Assembly (NCBI RefSeq): GCF_003363715.1
Contig: NZ_QREV01000026.1
Location: forward strand, 1 to 64,000
Reading direction: 5' to 3'
Source: Parabacteroides acidifaciens
GTDB taxonomy: Bacteria; Bacteroidota; Bacteroidia; Bacteroidales; Tannerellaceae
Length of the DNA stretch: 64,000 nucleotides
The notes below the pieces were generated by a model. That model did not search any database. It was not told the DNA's origin and saw only the letters and a program-made list of their open reading frames with translations. The position numbers and the translations under genes are program-made. The stretch's first letter is position 1. The number at the start of each line of letters is the position of its first letter. This document shows positions 8,754 to 16,757 of this stretch, piece by piece.

Positions 8754-10646
8754 TTATTTAGCCGGCGTTTCTTCGCCTACCTTCAACGGGGTGATATTGT
8801 TTTCAGCGCCCGGATAACCGATGTTCTGGTTGATTACACCACCTGTATTTGTCGAGATTGCGGTATTCGGAATCGGCCACAAAATATGGTGGACACTGAT
8901 ACGGTATTTTCCATAAGCAATTTCAACGCCGTCACGGAAAAAGTTATTATGTGTCATCATCCAGTCATACCAGAAGTTATACCCCATTTCTTTCACATTA
9001 GAACCTGTTCCGCCGGGGCCTGATATATTATCCAGTTTATAAACACGGCCACCGAAAACTTCACAGGATTTACCCAGTTTAGCATAAGTGTAAGCTATAC
9101 GAACCAACTCTACATGACGGTTTTCTTCGTAATACAATTCACGGGCACGCTCTGCGAGAATTGCACCGATATTAATCTCAGATGCTGTCAAAGGTTCTGC
9201 ACCGGCACGCTCACGAACAACATTCAGCATATTGGCAGCTTCCTGTGGTTGGTCTTTCCAATAATAACATTCGCCTAACATCAGATAGACTTCTGCCGAA
9301 CGATAGATATACCAAGGAGTTTCCCCTCCGCTACGGTCTGTTGCCTTTGTTGGATCCGGAACAAAGATTTTGTAATGCGGCCACATGAACCAACAGCGTA
9401 CAGAGTCGGAAACACTTATATTAACAGGACGTACCAAATGCTTGCCATACCATTCCGACTTACTTTTCAACCCCGGTTCGTTATAATACAAATCAGTCAT
9501 ACGTCGCCAGCTATCATGGTTATTAGGACCACGAAGGTCATTCTTCTCTTTATCGGTCCAGATTTCATACTGGTAATAATTTGTCGGACGGCAAGTTCCA
9601 ATACCACGGCCAACATTAAAATCATTATCTATTTCTGTCTCTTTATCTGCAGAAGCCGGTGAAATAGCGGTTCCAGTTTCCCCGGCAGGTGTCATGATCG
9701 CAGCACCTTTCGCCCAATAAGGAGTTGCATTACGCATGGTTTGTATCCTGTCTCGACCTTCCACATCCGGATAGGAAACAACATACATCAAGCCTTCCGT
9801 ATTCGACATATCCATCTTTGCCTCTACACTATGCAAGTCATGCATCAGGTTCGTATTCGGCTTTGTCTTGTTTGTCGTAAAACGGCTTGTCATCAACGGA
9901 TTATTTGCAACGATTTCTTTCCCGACTTCAATTGCCCGATCAAATTCACCCAAGCACATGTAAATTTTCATCAATAATACTCCACAGGCAGCCTTTGATG
10001 TTTTGCCACGATCAACTTTCTCCGGAACCCATTGCCAGGCAAACTCCATATCAGACTTACACTGTTCAAGAATACTCCAGCGGTCGTGTGAATAGAAGTC
10101 CAGTTTCGGAGAGGTAATTTCTTTATCGAGAAAAGGCACATCCCCAAACTGATGAGTCAGCTTATAATAGCGATAGGCGCGCTGGAAATAGGCTGCACCC
10201 AAAACGGCATTCCGTTCCGCTTCATCTTTAAACGTAGCGGCATCCAGGCGGCTAATTACGATATTGGCATATTTGATACCTTTAAACCCTTCATCCCAAT
10301 ACCATTTCATTTTATTTTTAGCATCACTTCTCGATTGAGTCGGAATCATGTAATTATCAAAATCAACGAGAGAACCGCTTTCATCCGTCTTTCCATGGAC
10401 CGCGATATCCGAAGTGTACATTTCTGTTAAAATCGGAGATAAATCACCGAAGTACTCATGCCTCATATTACGCTCGCAAGCAACAATAGCTGCGTATAAA
10501 CCATTTGCATCCACATAGGTATTTTCCGGCGTATAGAACGAAAGAGGCTTCGGATCCAACCAACTTTCTTTACAACCGGTCGTCAGTAAAGGTAATACAG
10601 CTAACGCTCCTATTACACATTTCTTTATATGTTTATTCTTTTTCAT
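8754..10646 (-). CDS. SusD/RagB-family outer-membrane glycan-binding lipoprotein (pair 1)
   Basis: The ATG at 10646 gives 630 aa starting MKKNKHIKKCVIGALAVL, with lipobox LLTTGC and then KESWLDPKPLSFYTPENTY. A longer reading to 10685 would overlap the susC stop and lacks a signal-peptide start, so 10646 is preferred. The helical TPR motifs match the SusD family (AAYFQRAYRYYKLTHQFGDVPF; SAEVYLMLGECYYWK; ARELYYEENRHVELVR). It is the binding-lipoprotein partner of the SusC immediately upstream and a near duplicate of the SusD at 3421-5310. The differences lie mainly in the middle and around residues 300-350, where ligand specificity could differ. Confidence 0.93.
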   Translation of the reverse strand: MKKNKHIKKCVIGALAVLPLLTTGCKESWLDPKPLSFYTPENTYVDANGLYAAIVACERNMRHEYFGDLSPILTEMYTSDIAVHGKTDESGSLVDFDNYMIPTQSRSDAKNKMKWYWDEGFKGIKYANIVISRLDAATFKDEAERNAVLGAAYFQRAYRYYKLTHQFGDVPFLDKEITSPKLDFYSHDRWSILEQCKSDMEFAWQWVPEKVDRGKTSKAACGVLLMKIYMCLGEFDRAIEVGKEIVANNPLMTSRFTTNKTKPNTNLMHDLHSVEAKMDMSNTEGLMYVVSYPDVEGRDRIQTMRNATPYWAKGAAIMTPAGETGTAISPASADKETEIDNDFNVGRGIGTCRPTNYYQYEIWTDKEKNDLRGPNNHDSWRRMTDLYYNEPGLKSKSEWYGKHLVRPVNISVSDSVRCWFMWPHYKIFVPDPTKATDRSGGETPWYIYRSAEVYLMLGECYYWKDQPQEAANMLNVVRERAGAEPLTASEINIGAILAERARELYYEENRHVELVRIAYTYAKLGKSCEVFGGRVYKLDNISGPGGTGSNVKEMGYNFWYDWMMTHNNFFRDGVEIAYGKYRISVHHILWPIPNTAISTNTGGVINQNIGYPGAENNITPLKVGEETPAK

Positions 10647-10665
10647 ATTTCTGATTATTCTTTTA

Positions 10666-13600
10666 TTAAAGAGTAAAGTTAACACTAAGATTATAGGATC
10701 TCATTGTATAATCGCCGCCTTCTACGTCACCGAATGACCAATTTGAAATCACAAACGGATTGCGGGCACTTAAAGAAAGACGCATATTCTGCACCTTAAA
10801 CTTGCTCAGGAAGGTCTTCGGCACATTATAAGACAAAGTGATGTTTTCCATACGGACAAACGTCTTCTTTACATAATGGCTACCTAAATTATAGGAACCG
10901 ATACGTCCGTAGTCGTTTGTAGGATTATCGATTGTCCAACGCGGTAAATCGACAATTGAATATCGGTCATACGTACCACCGGTATTTGCCGCGCGATTGA
11001 ATGTTCCATATTGTCCGACATGGGAGTATACCATAAAAGAAAAACTGAAGTCTTTATAACTGAATTCATTTCTCCATGACCAGTAGAAACGGGGAGTCGT
11101 ATATCCCTGGAACACCTTGTCGTCGTCATTCATCACACCATCATTGTTTTGATCGATATACCGGAAGTCACCTGGTTTACAACCATATTTGGCTGCTTCT
11201 TCTTCTTCACCCAATTGCCATACGCCTTTTCCTTCATAATCCCAGATCTGGTCGGGATCATGGCCGATAAACCATTTGTTTCCAATATCATCTGCTTCCT
11301 TCTGTCCAATGACATTACCATCTTTATCCAAAACATCAACCATGTCACCATACAATTTTTTCAATTTACGACGGTTAAAGGAGAAAGTTCCGGAAGAGGT
11401 CCACATAAAGTCATTCGTACTGATGACATCACCATTCAAAGATAATTCAAACCCTTTATTTGCCAATTTACCCAAATTAGCCTTAACGTCTGCAAAACCT
11501 AAAATAGAAGGCAAAGAACGGTTGACCAACAAATCCTGAGTTTCAGTCATGTAAGTTTCAACAGAACCTCTCAGGCGATCTCCCAACATCGAAAAATCCA
11601 AACCGATATTGTAAGATGCCGTACGTTCCCACTTCAAATCGGCATTAGCCATACGGCTAACATAAATTTGTGATGTGATATATATGTTCCCGTTCTGATC
11701 GATATAGGGATGTAAGCCGGAAGTAAGACTTGCCAATGCATCGTACTGGCCGATATCGCGGTTTCCGTTCTGCCCCCATGAGAAACGCAACTTTCCATAA
11801 TTCAACCAATTACTTGCCGGTTCCAGGAACTTTTCGGATGTAAAAACCCATCCTAAGGCAACAGCAGGGAAAGTGGCACGCGGATTCGCCTGTCCGAAGG
11901 CAGAATAACCGTCACGACGAACAGATGCAGTCAACATATATTTATCTTTAAAAGAATAGAAGACACGTCCCATCAGAGCATCACCCGTTTTGTATTTATC
12001 TTCACTGGAGACAACTGGAACTGTTCCGGCCCCGATATTATGATAGCCAAGGACATCACTCGGTGAAAACTGTGTATTTTTTGCAGTTGTGCTCCAATAC
12101 TGTTCTTTTTCAGCATTAGCCAGGAAAGTAGCTTCGAGTCTATGATCCTTTCCAAAGTCCATTTTCCAACGGACAATATTATCCAGCAACCAACCGAATG
12201 TTTTCTGATTGGTACGCTCCGAGTTACCTCCTTCTCCTGCCCATTCGGGATGTTGGGATGATTTATGGTTATAATATTCATACCATTTATAAGTCGGAGT
12301 AAAGTTCATCTGATACTCGAAACCGAAAGGCAATTTCACTATACCATATATATTAGCATTCAAAGTATGCGTAATTTTTTTACGATCGGTATACAGATTG
12401 TCAAAAAACGGGTTCTTCGAATTATTATCACCATTAGGATACATCCGGTACGGGCTCTCCAAATCATCTATATCATTAGTTGTATATGGTGAATTACGTT
12501 CGCGCTGAACGGCATCTGCGGCTAATGCACTTTCATCTTTGGTAGCAAAAGAAGAAGTCAAACCAATTGTCAGGAAGCTATTTACTTTAGATTCTAAGTT
12601 CAAACGGGTACGGAACGTCTTGTACCAATCACCTGTTTGAATCCCGTCACGATCCGCATAGCCTAAAGACCAGTAATAAGAGAAATCATCCGTACGGTTT
12701 GAAACACTTGCCGTATAATCTTGCTGAAGACCTGTCTGAAAAATATAATCATCCCAATTAGTCTCTATCCCATTCAAGTAATTCTCTACTTCAATATTTT
12801 TAAAGTTCAAACGGGACAACCAGGTTGTAATCATCTGCTCATTGGAGGGTAAAGATGTAGCAGGAGTCGACTGATCGTAGTTATACCATGATAAAGGATC
12901 TATTCCGCTATTACTCAACAACCTCGGATCGGTATACATACCCGGTTTAGCGGCTAACTCTTCCTTTGTCAGCAGGCTTTCAGAATATTCCTGTCGAAAC
13001 TTGATAAAACCGGCACCATCAACAACAGATGGTATGCGGGAAGGCTGCACCAAACCCAGATTGGTATTAAAATTAACCACTGGTTTTGAGGTCTTACCTT
13101 TTTTAGTCGTAATTGCAATTACACCATTTGCTGCTTTTGCTCCATAAACAGCAACGGAGCTGGCATCTTTCAATACATCAACAGATTGGATATCTATTGG
13201 ATTTATATCGGAAAGATCTCCATTAAAAATAACACCATCCAAAACATATAGCGGACTGGATCCGGCTGTCAATGTATTTTTTCCACGAATCTGAACATCC
13301 CCTGTCCCTGCTGCATTCGTAGACATTTTAATTGATAAACCGGCTGCATTTGCACGCAGAAGATCCTGAACAGAACGAGGACTTTCTTTCTCCAAGTTTT
13401 CTGTTCTTACAGAAGAAATCGCCCCGGTCAAATCCTTTTTCTTAGCCGTACCGTAACCGATTACTACCACTTCTTCCAATTCCTCAGAATCTTCTTTCAT
13501 GGTCAAATTAATCACTTTTCGATTGGATACCGGTATTTCCTGAGTCAAATAACCGATATAGGAAAAGACTAAAATGGGGTTTTTTCCTGTTACAGTAACA

Positions 13601-13803
13601 CTGTACTTTCCATCTATATCCGTGATAGAACCATTTGTTGTTCCTTTTTCCATCACGTTCACGCCAATCAACGCTTCGCCAGATTGGTCTTTCACAACTC
13701 CCGTTACTGTTAATCCTTGAGCGCTCGCATAACACGCAAAAACACTCATCAACAATAATACAAAAGTACAACGGGACACAAGACTAAACACATGTTTTCT
13801 CAT
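10666..13803 (-). CDS. SusC/RagA-family TonB-linked outer-membrane transporter (pair 1)
   Basis: The product is 1045 aa with a signal peptide ending at CYASAQ. The order is CarboxypepD_reg-like domain (TVTGVVKDQSGEALIGVNVM), linker EEVVVIGYGTAKKKDLTGAI, plug (about residues 130-245) and a beta-barrel ending YNLSVNFTL. It acts in the outer membrane as the TonB-dependent channel of a SusCD pair. It is the first gene of the leftward cluster; its 5' side opens onto a 946-bp region with an apparently invertible promoter (13972-14184), so its expression may be phase-variable. No sensor or sigma/anti-sigma gene lies next to it. Confidence 0.95.
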   Translation of the reverse strand: MRKHVFSLVSRCTFVLLLMSVFACYASAQGLTVTGVVKDQSGEALIGVNVMEKGTTNGSITDIDGKYSVTVTGKNPILVFSYIGYLTQEIPVSNRKVINLTMKEDSEELEEVVVIGYGTAKKKDLTGAISSVRTENLEKESPRSVQDLLRANAAGLSIKMSTNAAGTGDVQIRGKNTLTAGSSPLYVLDGVIFNGDLSDINPIDIQSVDVLKDASSVAVYGAKAANGVIAITTKKGKTSKPVVNFNTNLGLVQPSRIPSVVDGAGFIKFRQEYSESLLTKEELAAKPGMYTDPRLLSNSGIDPLSWYNYDQSTPATSLPSNEQMITTWLSRLNFKNIEVENYLNGIETNWDDYIFQTGLQQDYTASVSNRTDDFSYYWSLGYADRDGIQTGDWYKTFRTRLNLESKVNSFLTIGLTSSFATKDESALAADAVQRERNSPYTTNDIDDLESPYRMYPNGDNNSKNPFFDNLYTDRKKITHTLNANIYGIVKLPFGFEYQMNFTPTYKWYEYYNHKSSQHPEWAGEGGNSERTNQKTFGWLLDNIVRWKMDFGKDHRLEATFLANAEKEQYWSTTAKNTQFSPSDVLGYHNIGAGTVPVVSSEDKYKTGDALMGRVFYSFKDKYMLTASVRRDGYSAFGQANPRATFPAVALGWVFTSEKFLEPASNWLNYGKLRFSWGQNGNRDIGQYDALASLTSGLHPYIDQNGNIYITSQIYVSRMANADLKWERTASYNIGLDFSMLGDRLRGSVETYMTETQDLLVNRSLPSILGFADVKANLGKLANKGFELSLNGDVISTNDFMWTSSGTFSFNRRKLKKLYGDMVDVLDKDGNVIGQKEADDIGNKWFIGHDPDQIWDYEGKGVWQLGEEEEAAKYGCKPGDFRYIDQNNDGVMNDDDKVFQGYTTPRFYWSWRNEFSYKDFSFSFMVYSHVGQYGTFNRAANTGGTYDRYSIVDLPRWTIDNPTNDYGRIGSYNLGSHYVKKTFVRMENITLSYNVPKTFLSKFKVQNMRLSLSARNPFVISNWSFGDVEGGDYTMRSYNLSVNFTL

Positions 13804-13970
13804 ATTCTCATTTAAATTGGTATTAAATAATTAGTTAGTAAAACTCTTTCTTGCATTAAACCATCACATTGTGTACGTTCACACAAGCCATCAAACACGC
13901 ACAATAGATTATCCACTATTCATAATAATAAATATTAAGATTCAACACTTTATACATTTTCTTCATCTAT

Positions 13971-14010
13971 AAAATGACTAAAAAAAACGTACGTTTTTTT
14001 TAGTCATTTT
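13971..14010. repeat. 40-bp perfect palindrome with ACGTACGT centre
   Basis: Each 20-base arm (left arm AAAATGACTAAAAAAAACGT) is the exact reverse complement of the other, with no loop. It includes the left repeat of the putative invertible promoter and, in its right arm (13989-14009), a direct copy of the right repeat. It could be a recombinase crossover site, a strong operator, or both. Confidence 0.85.
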
Positions 14011-14184
14011 TCAAAAGCTATTTTTACTAAATATCTCTGTATATATCTACTTCCAATATACACATTAAACAATTGTGCTATAGATATTTATCACAAATCA
14101 TCAAAAAAAGCAAAGAAAGTTTTCATTATTCAATATAAGTTAATATCTTTGGCGAAAATAAATGTACGTTTTTTTTAGTCATTT
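13972..14184. promoter_or_regulatory. Putative invertible promoter (inverton) upstream of susC, currently OFF-oriented
   Basis: A 21-bp sequence (AAATGACTAAAAAAAACGTA plus C) at 13972-13992 recurs as an exact inverted repeat at 14164-14184, enclosing 171 bp. The enclosed segment has a perfect -7 element TATCTTTG (14144-14151) on the plus strand, reading away from susC; no perfect minus-strand element is visible inside. Inversion would place it at about 14005-14012 facing susC, roughly 195 bp from its ATG. The repeat core AAACGTACGT fits the ARACGTWCGT core recalled for Bacteroides fragilis invertible promoters. The invertase is not in this window. Confidence 0.6.
14144..14151 (+). promoter_or_regulatory. 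-7 element inside the putative invertible segment
   Basis: TATCTTTG, a perfect TAnnTTTG match on the plus strand; the -33 region 19 bp upstream is TTTC rather than TTTG. Transcription would begin near 14158 and run directly into the right inverted repeat and then toward dnaK 590 bp away. In the inverted state it would serve susC. Confidence 0.5.
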
Positions 14185-14749
14185 ACAATCAGTATAAAAT
14201 TCTTATATTCAACACATTACACACTTCAAATCAAAAATATACTTTAAAATCACATTTACACGATCTTAAAACACAAATAGCTATACATCAATATTTTATT
14301 ATCAAAAACTGATTCTCATAATGATTTACCAAATCCACACATTAACCGGTTTTAAGCTCATTTCATCTATGGACTACATGGAAAGAAGTATTTCAGGAAG
14401 AGGTATATAAATGCAAATCTGCTACTAAGCATAGATTTAATGTAACTTTGTTTCGTACACATCACTTTTAGAGTACAGAATAGAACCAATATCAATAGAG
14501 ATTGCTTTACTAATTTTAAAGGCTGTCAGAATGCCTTTGCCTCTCCCCACTAACATACATATAATAATAAAAACCACATTTTAGTTAGAAGCCAATCCGA
14601 AAACTGACGTATTGTCACACTTTCTGTCAGCTAAACTTTTCCAAAGGCATCCTTGTTACTTTGGCATACGATTTGTAAGATAATTAGTGCAGCTCGAAAG
14701 AGAAAAGCAAATACAAGGAAAATAATAACAATTAAAATAGAAGAAAATT

Positions 14750-16666
14750 ATGGGAAAAATTATCGGAATCGACTTAGGAACAACCAACTCGTGTGTTGCC
14801 GTACTCGAAGGTAACGAACCGGTTGTCATTGCAAACAGCGAAGGTAAAAGAACGACTCCTTCAATCGTTGCATTTGTAGAAGGTGGCGAACGCAAGGTAG
14901 GTGATCCGGCAAAACGTCAGGCAATCACCAACCCTGAAAAAACAATATTCTCTATCAAACGATTCATGGGTGAAACCTACGATCAGGTACAGAAAGAGAT
15001 CAACCGCGTACCTTACAAAGTAGTACGTGGCGACAACAATACTCCGCGTGTCGACATCGAAGGACGCCTATACACACCGCAGGAAATCTCAGCTATGATC
15101 CTGCAGAAAATGAAGAAAACAGCAGAAGACTATCTGGGACAGGAAGTGACAGAAGCCGTTATCACTGTTCCGGCATACTTTAGCGATGCACAGCGTCAGG
15201 CAACAAAGGAAGCAGGTGAAATTGCAGGTTTGAATGTTCGTCGTATCGTAAACGAACCGACAGCTGCATCTTTAGCTTATGGTCTGGATAAGACGAACAA
15301 AGACATGAAAATCGCCGTATTCGACCTTGGTGGCGGTACATTCGATATCTCTATCCTGGAACTGGGCGACGGTGTGTTTGAAGTTAAATCGACTAACGGT
15401 GATACTCACCTGGGTGGTGATGACTTCGACCATGTAATCATCGACTGGTTGGCTGAAGAATTCCTGCGCGAAGAAGGTGTCGACCTGCGCAAGGACCCGA
15501 TGGCTTTGCAACGTTTAAAAGAAGCTGCTGAAAAGGCTAAGATCGAATTGTCAAGCACAACAAGCACGGAAATCAACCTTCCGTATATCATGCCGGTTAA
15601 CGGTATTCCAAAGCACTTGGTTAAGACACTGACTCGTGCCAAATTCGAACAATTGGCAGACAGCCTGATCCAGGCTTGTATCGAACCGTGCCGCCAGTCT
15701 TTGAAAGATGCAGGTTTGAGTACTTCCGACATCGACGAAGTAATCTTGGTAGGTGGTTCAACACGTATCCCGGCCGTACAAGCTATTGTTGAGAAGTTCT
15801 TCGGCAAAGCTCCGTCCAAAGGTGTTAATCCGGACGAAGTGGTAGCTGTAGGTGCTGCTATACAGGGCGGCGTGTTGACAGGTGAAGTAAAAGACGTTCT
15901 GTTGTTGGATGTGACTCCATTGTCATTGGGTATCGAAACAATGGGTGGCGTTATGACCAAGTTGATCGAAGCCAATACGACTATTCCGACTAAGAAGTCT
16001 GAAACATTTACGACAGCCGTAGACAATCAACCTTCTGTGGAAATCCATGTATTGCAGGGTGAACGTTCATTGGCTAAAGACAACAAATCGATCGGACGTT
16101 TCCACCTCGATGGAATACCTGCCGCACAGCGTGGCGTGCCTCAGATTGAAGTTACTTTCGATATCGACGCAAACGGTATCCTCAACGTCTCTGCGAAAGA
16201 TAAAGGTACCGGTAAAGTCCAGAGCATCCGTATCGAAGCATCCAGCGGATTGAGCGACGACGAAGTAAAACGTATGAAAGAAGAAGCTCAGGCTAACGCT
16301 GAAGCCGATAAGAAAGAAAAAGAACGTATCGACAAGCTGAACCAGGCCGACAGTATGATCTTCCAAACTGAAAAACAGTTGAAAGACCTGGGCGACAAGC
16401 TCCCGGCTGACAAAAAAGCTCCGATCGAAACTGCTTTAAATAAATTGAAAGAAGCTCACAAGGCTCAGGATATCGCCGGTATCGATGCTGCTACTGCAGA
16501 ACTGAACAGCGTATTCCAGGCCGCAAGCCAGGAAATGTACAACGCACAGAATGCACAGGGTGGTGCACAACCGGGTCCTGATTTCGGTCAGCAGGCTGGT
16601 GGCAACGCTGGAAATGGCAAACAGGATGGTGGAGTAACTGATGTAGACTTCGAAGAAGTGAAATAA
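14750..16666 (+). CDS. dnaK: Molecular chaperone DnaK (Hsp70)
   Basis: The product is 638 aa, normal for the family. The N-terminal ATPase domain starts [19 protein letters not shown], with phosphate loop 2 at [11 protein letters not shown] (about residue 190) and the adenosine motif [13 protein letters not shown] (about 335). The substrate-binding domain begins near residue 385 ([17 protein letters not shown]). The C-terminal tail is glycine/glutamine-rich and ends DVDFEEVK, close to the EEVD-like end of bacterial DnaK. It binds unfolded peptides in the cytosol in ATP-driven cycles with DnaJ and GrpE, neither of which is adjacent. A strong terminator follows, so it appears to be a single-gene unit with a long leader. 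Confidence 0.98.
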   Translation: MGKIIGIDLGTTNSCVAVLEGNEPVVIANSEGKRTTPSIVAFVEGGERKVGDPAKRQAITNPEKTIFSIKRFMGETYDQVQKEINRVPYKVVRGDNNTPRVDIEGRLYTPQEISAMILQKMKKTAEDYLGQEVTEAVITVPAYFSDAQRQATKEAGEIAGLNVRRIVNEPTAASLAYGLDKTNKDMKIAVFDLGGGTFDISILELGDGVFEVKSTNGDTHLGGDDFDHVIIDWLAEEFLREEGVDLRKDPMALQRLKEAAEKAKIELSSTTSTEINLPYIMPVNGIPKHLVKTLTRAKFEQLADSLIQACIEPCRQSLKDAGLSTSDIDEVILVGGSTRIPAVQAIVEKFFGKAPSKGVNPDEVVAVGAAIQGGVLTGEVKDVLLLDVTPLSLGIETMGGVMTKLIEANTTIPTKKSETFTTAVDNQPSVEIHVLQGERSLAKDNKSIGRFHLDGIPAAQRGVPQIEVTFDIDANGILNVSAKDKGTGKVQSIRIEASSGLSDDEVKRMKEEAQANAEADKKEKERIDKLNQADSMIFQTEKQLKDLGDKLPADKKAPIETALNKLKEAHKAQDIAGIDAATAELNSVFQAASQEMYNAQNAQGGAQPGPDFGQQAGGNAGNGKQDGGVTDVDFEEVK

Positions 16667-16696
16667 ATAGTTTATCGGAAACGATAAGCAATGATT

Positions 16697-16740
16697 AAAA
16701 AATCGCAGTAGAATAACTTTTTACTGCGATTTTTCTTTTT
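16697..16740. terminator. Bidirectional intrinsic terminator after dnaK
   Basis: The arms AAAAATCGCAGTA (16698-16710) and TACTGCGATTTTT (16722-16734) form a 13-bp stem with an 11-nt loop, with T-runs on both strands. It lies between dnaK (plus) and the convergent gene that ends at 16758, and can serve both. Confidence 0.85.
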
Positions 16741-16757
16741 ATGAAGTTCTTCACCGA

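Larger units (their letters stand above)
13804..14749. other. 946-bp regulatory intergenic region between susC (minus) and dnaK (plus)
   Basis: No credible gene is seen in this AT-rich stretch. The susC-proximal part holds the 40-bp palindrome and the putative invertible segment (13972-14184). The dnaK-proximal part has a TAACTTTG -7-like element (14443-14450, plus), a small hairpin with AAAGGC/GCCTTT arms near 14518-14540, and a near-consensus TTACTTTG at 14656-14663. Which of these starts dnaK transcription cannot be decided; no CIRCE-type repeat was noticed. Confidence 0.5.

Noticed and set aside
10646-10685. Longer start for the susD of pair 1
   Set aside because: It would overlap the susC stop and put non-signal residues before a clear lipoprotein signal; the ATG at 10646 is better.
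14443-14450. TAACTTTG as the sole dnaK promoter
   Set aside because: It fits the -7 consensus but has no -33 box and would leave a ~290-nt leader; other candidates exist, so it is only mentioned in the region entry.
15406-16026. 206-residue minus-strand frame opposite dnaK
   Set aside because: Complete overlap with dnaK and no independent protein features.
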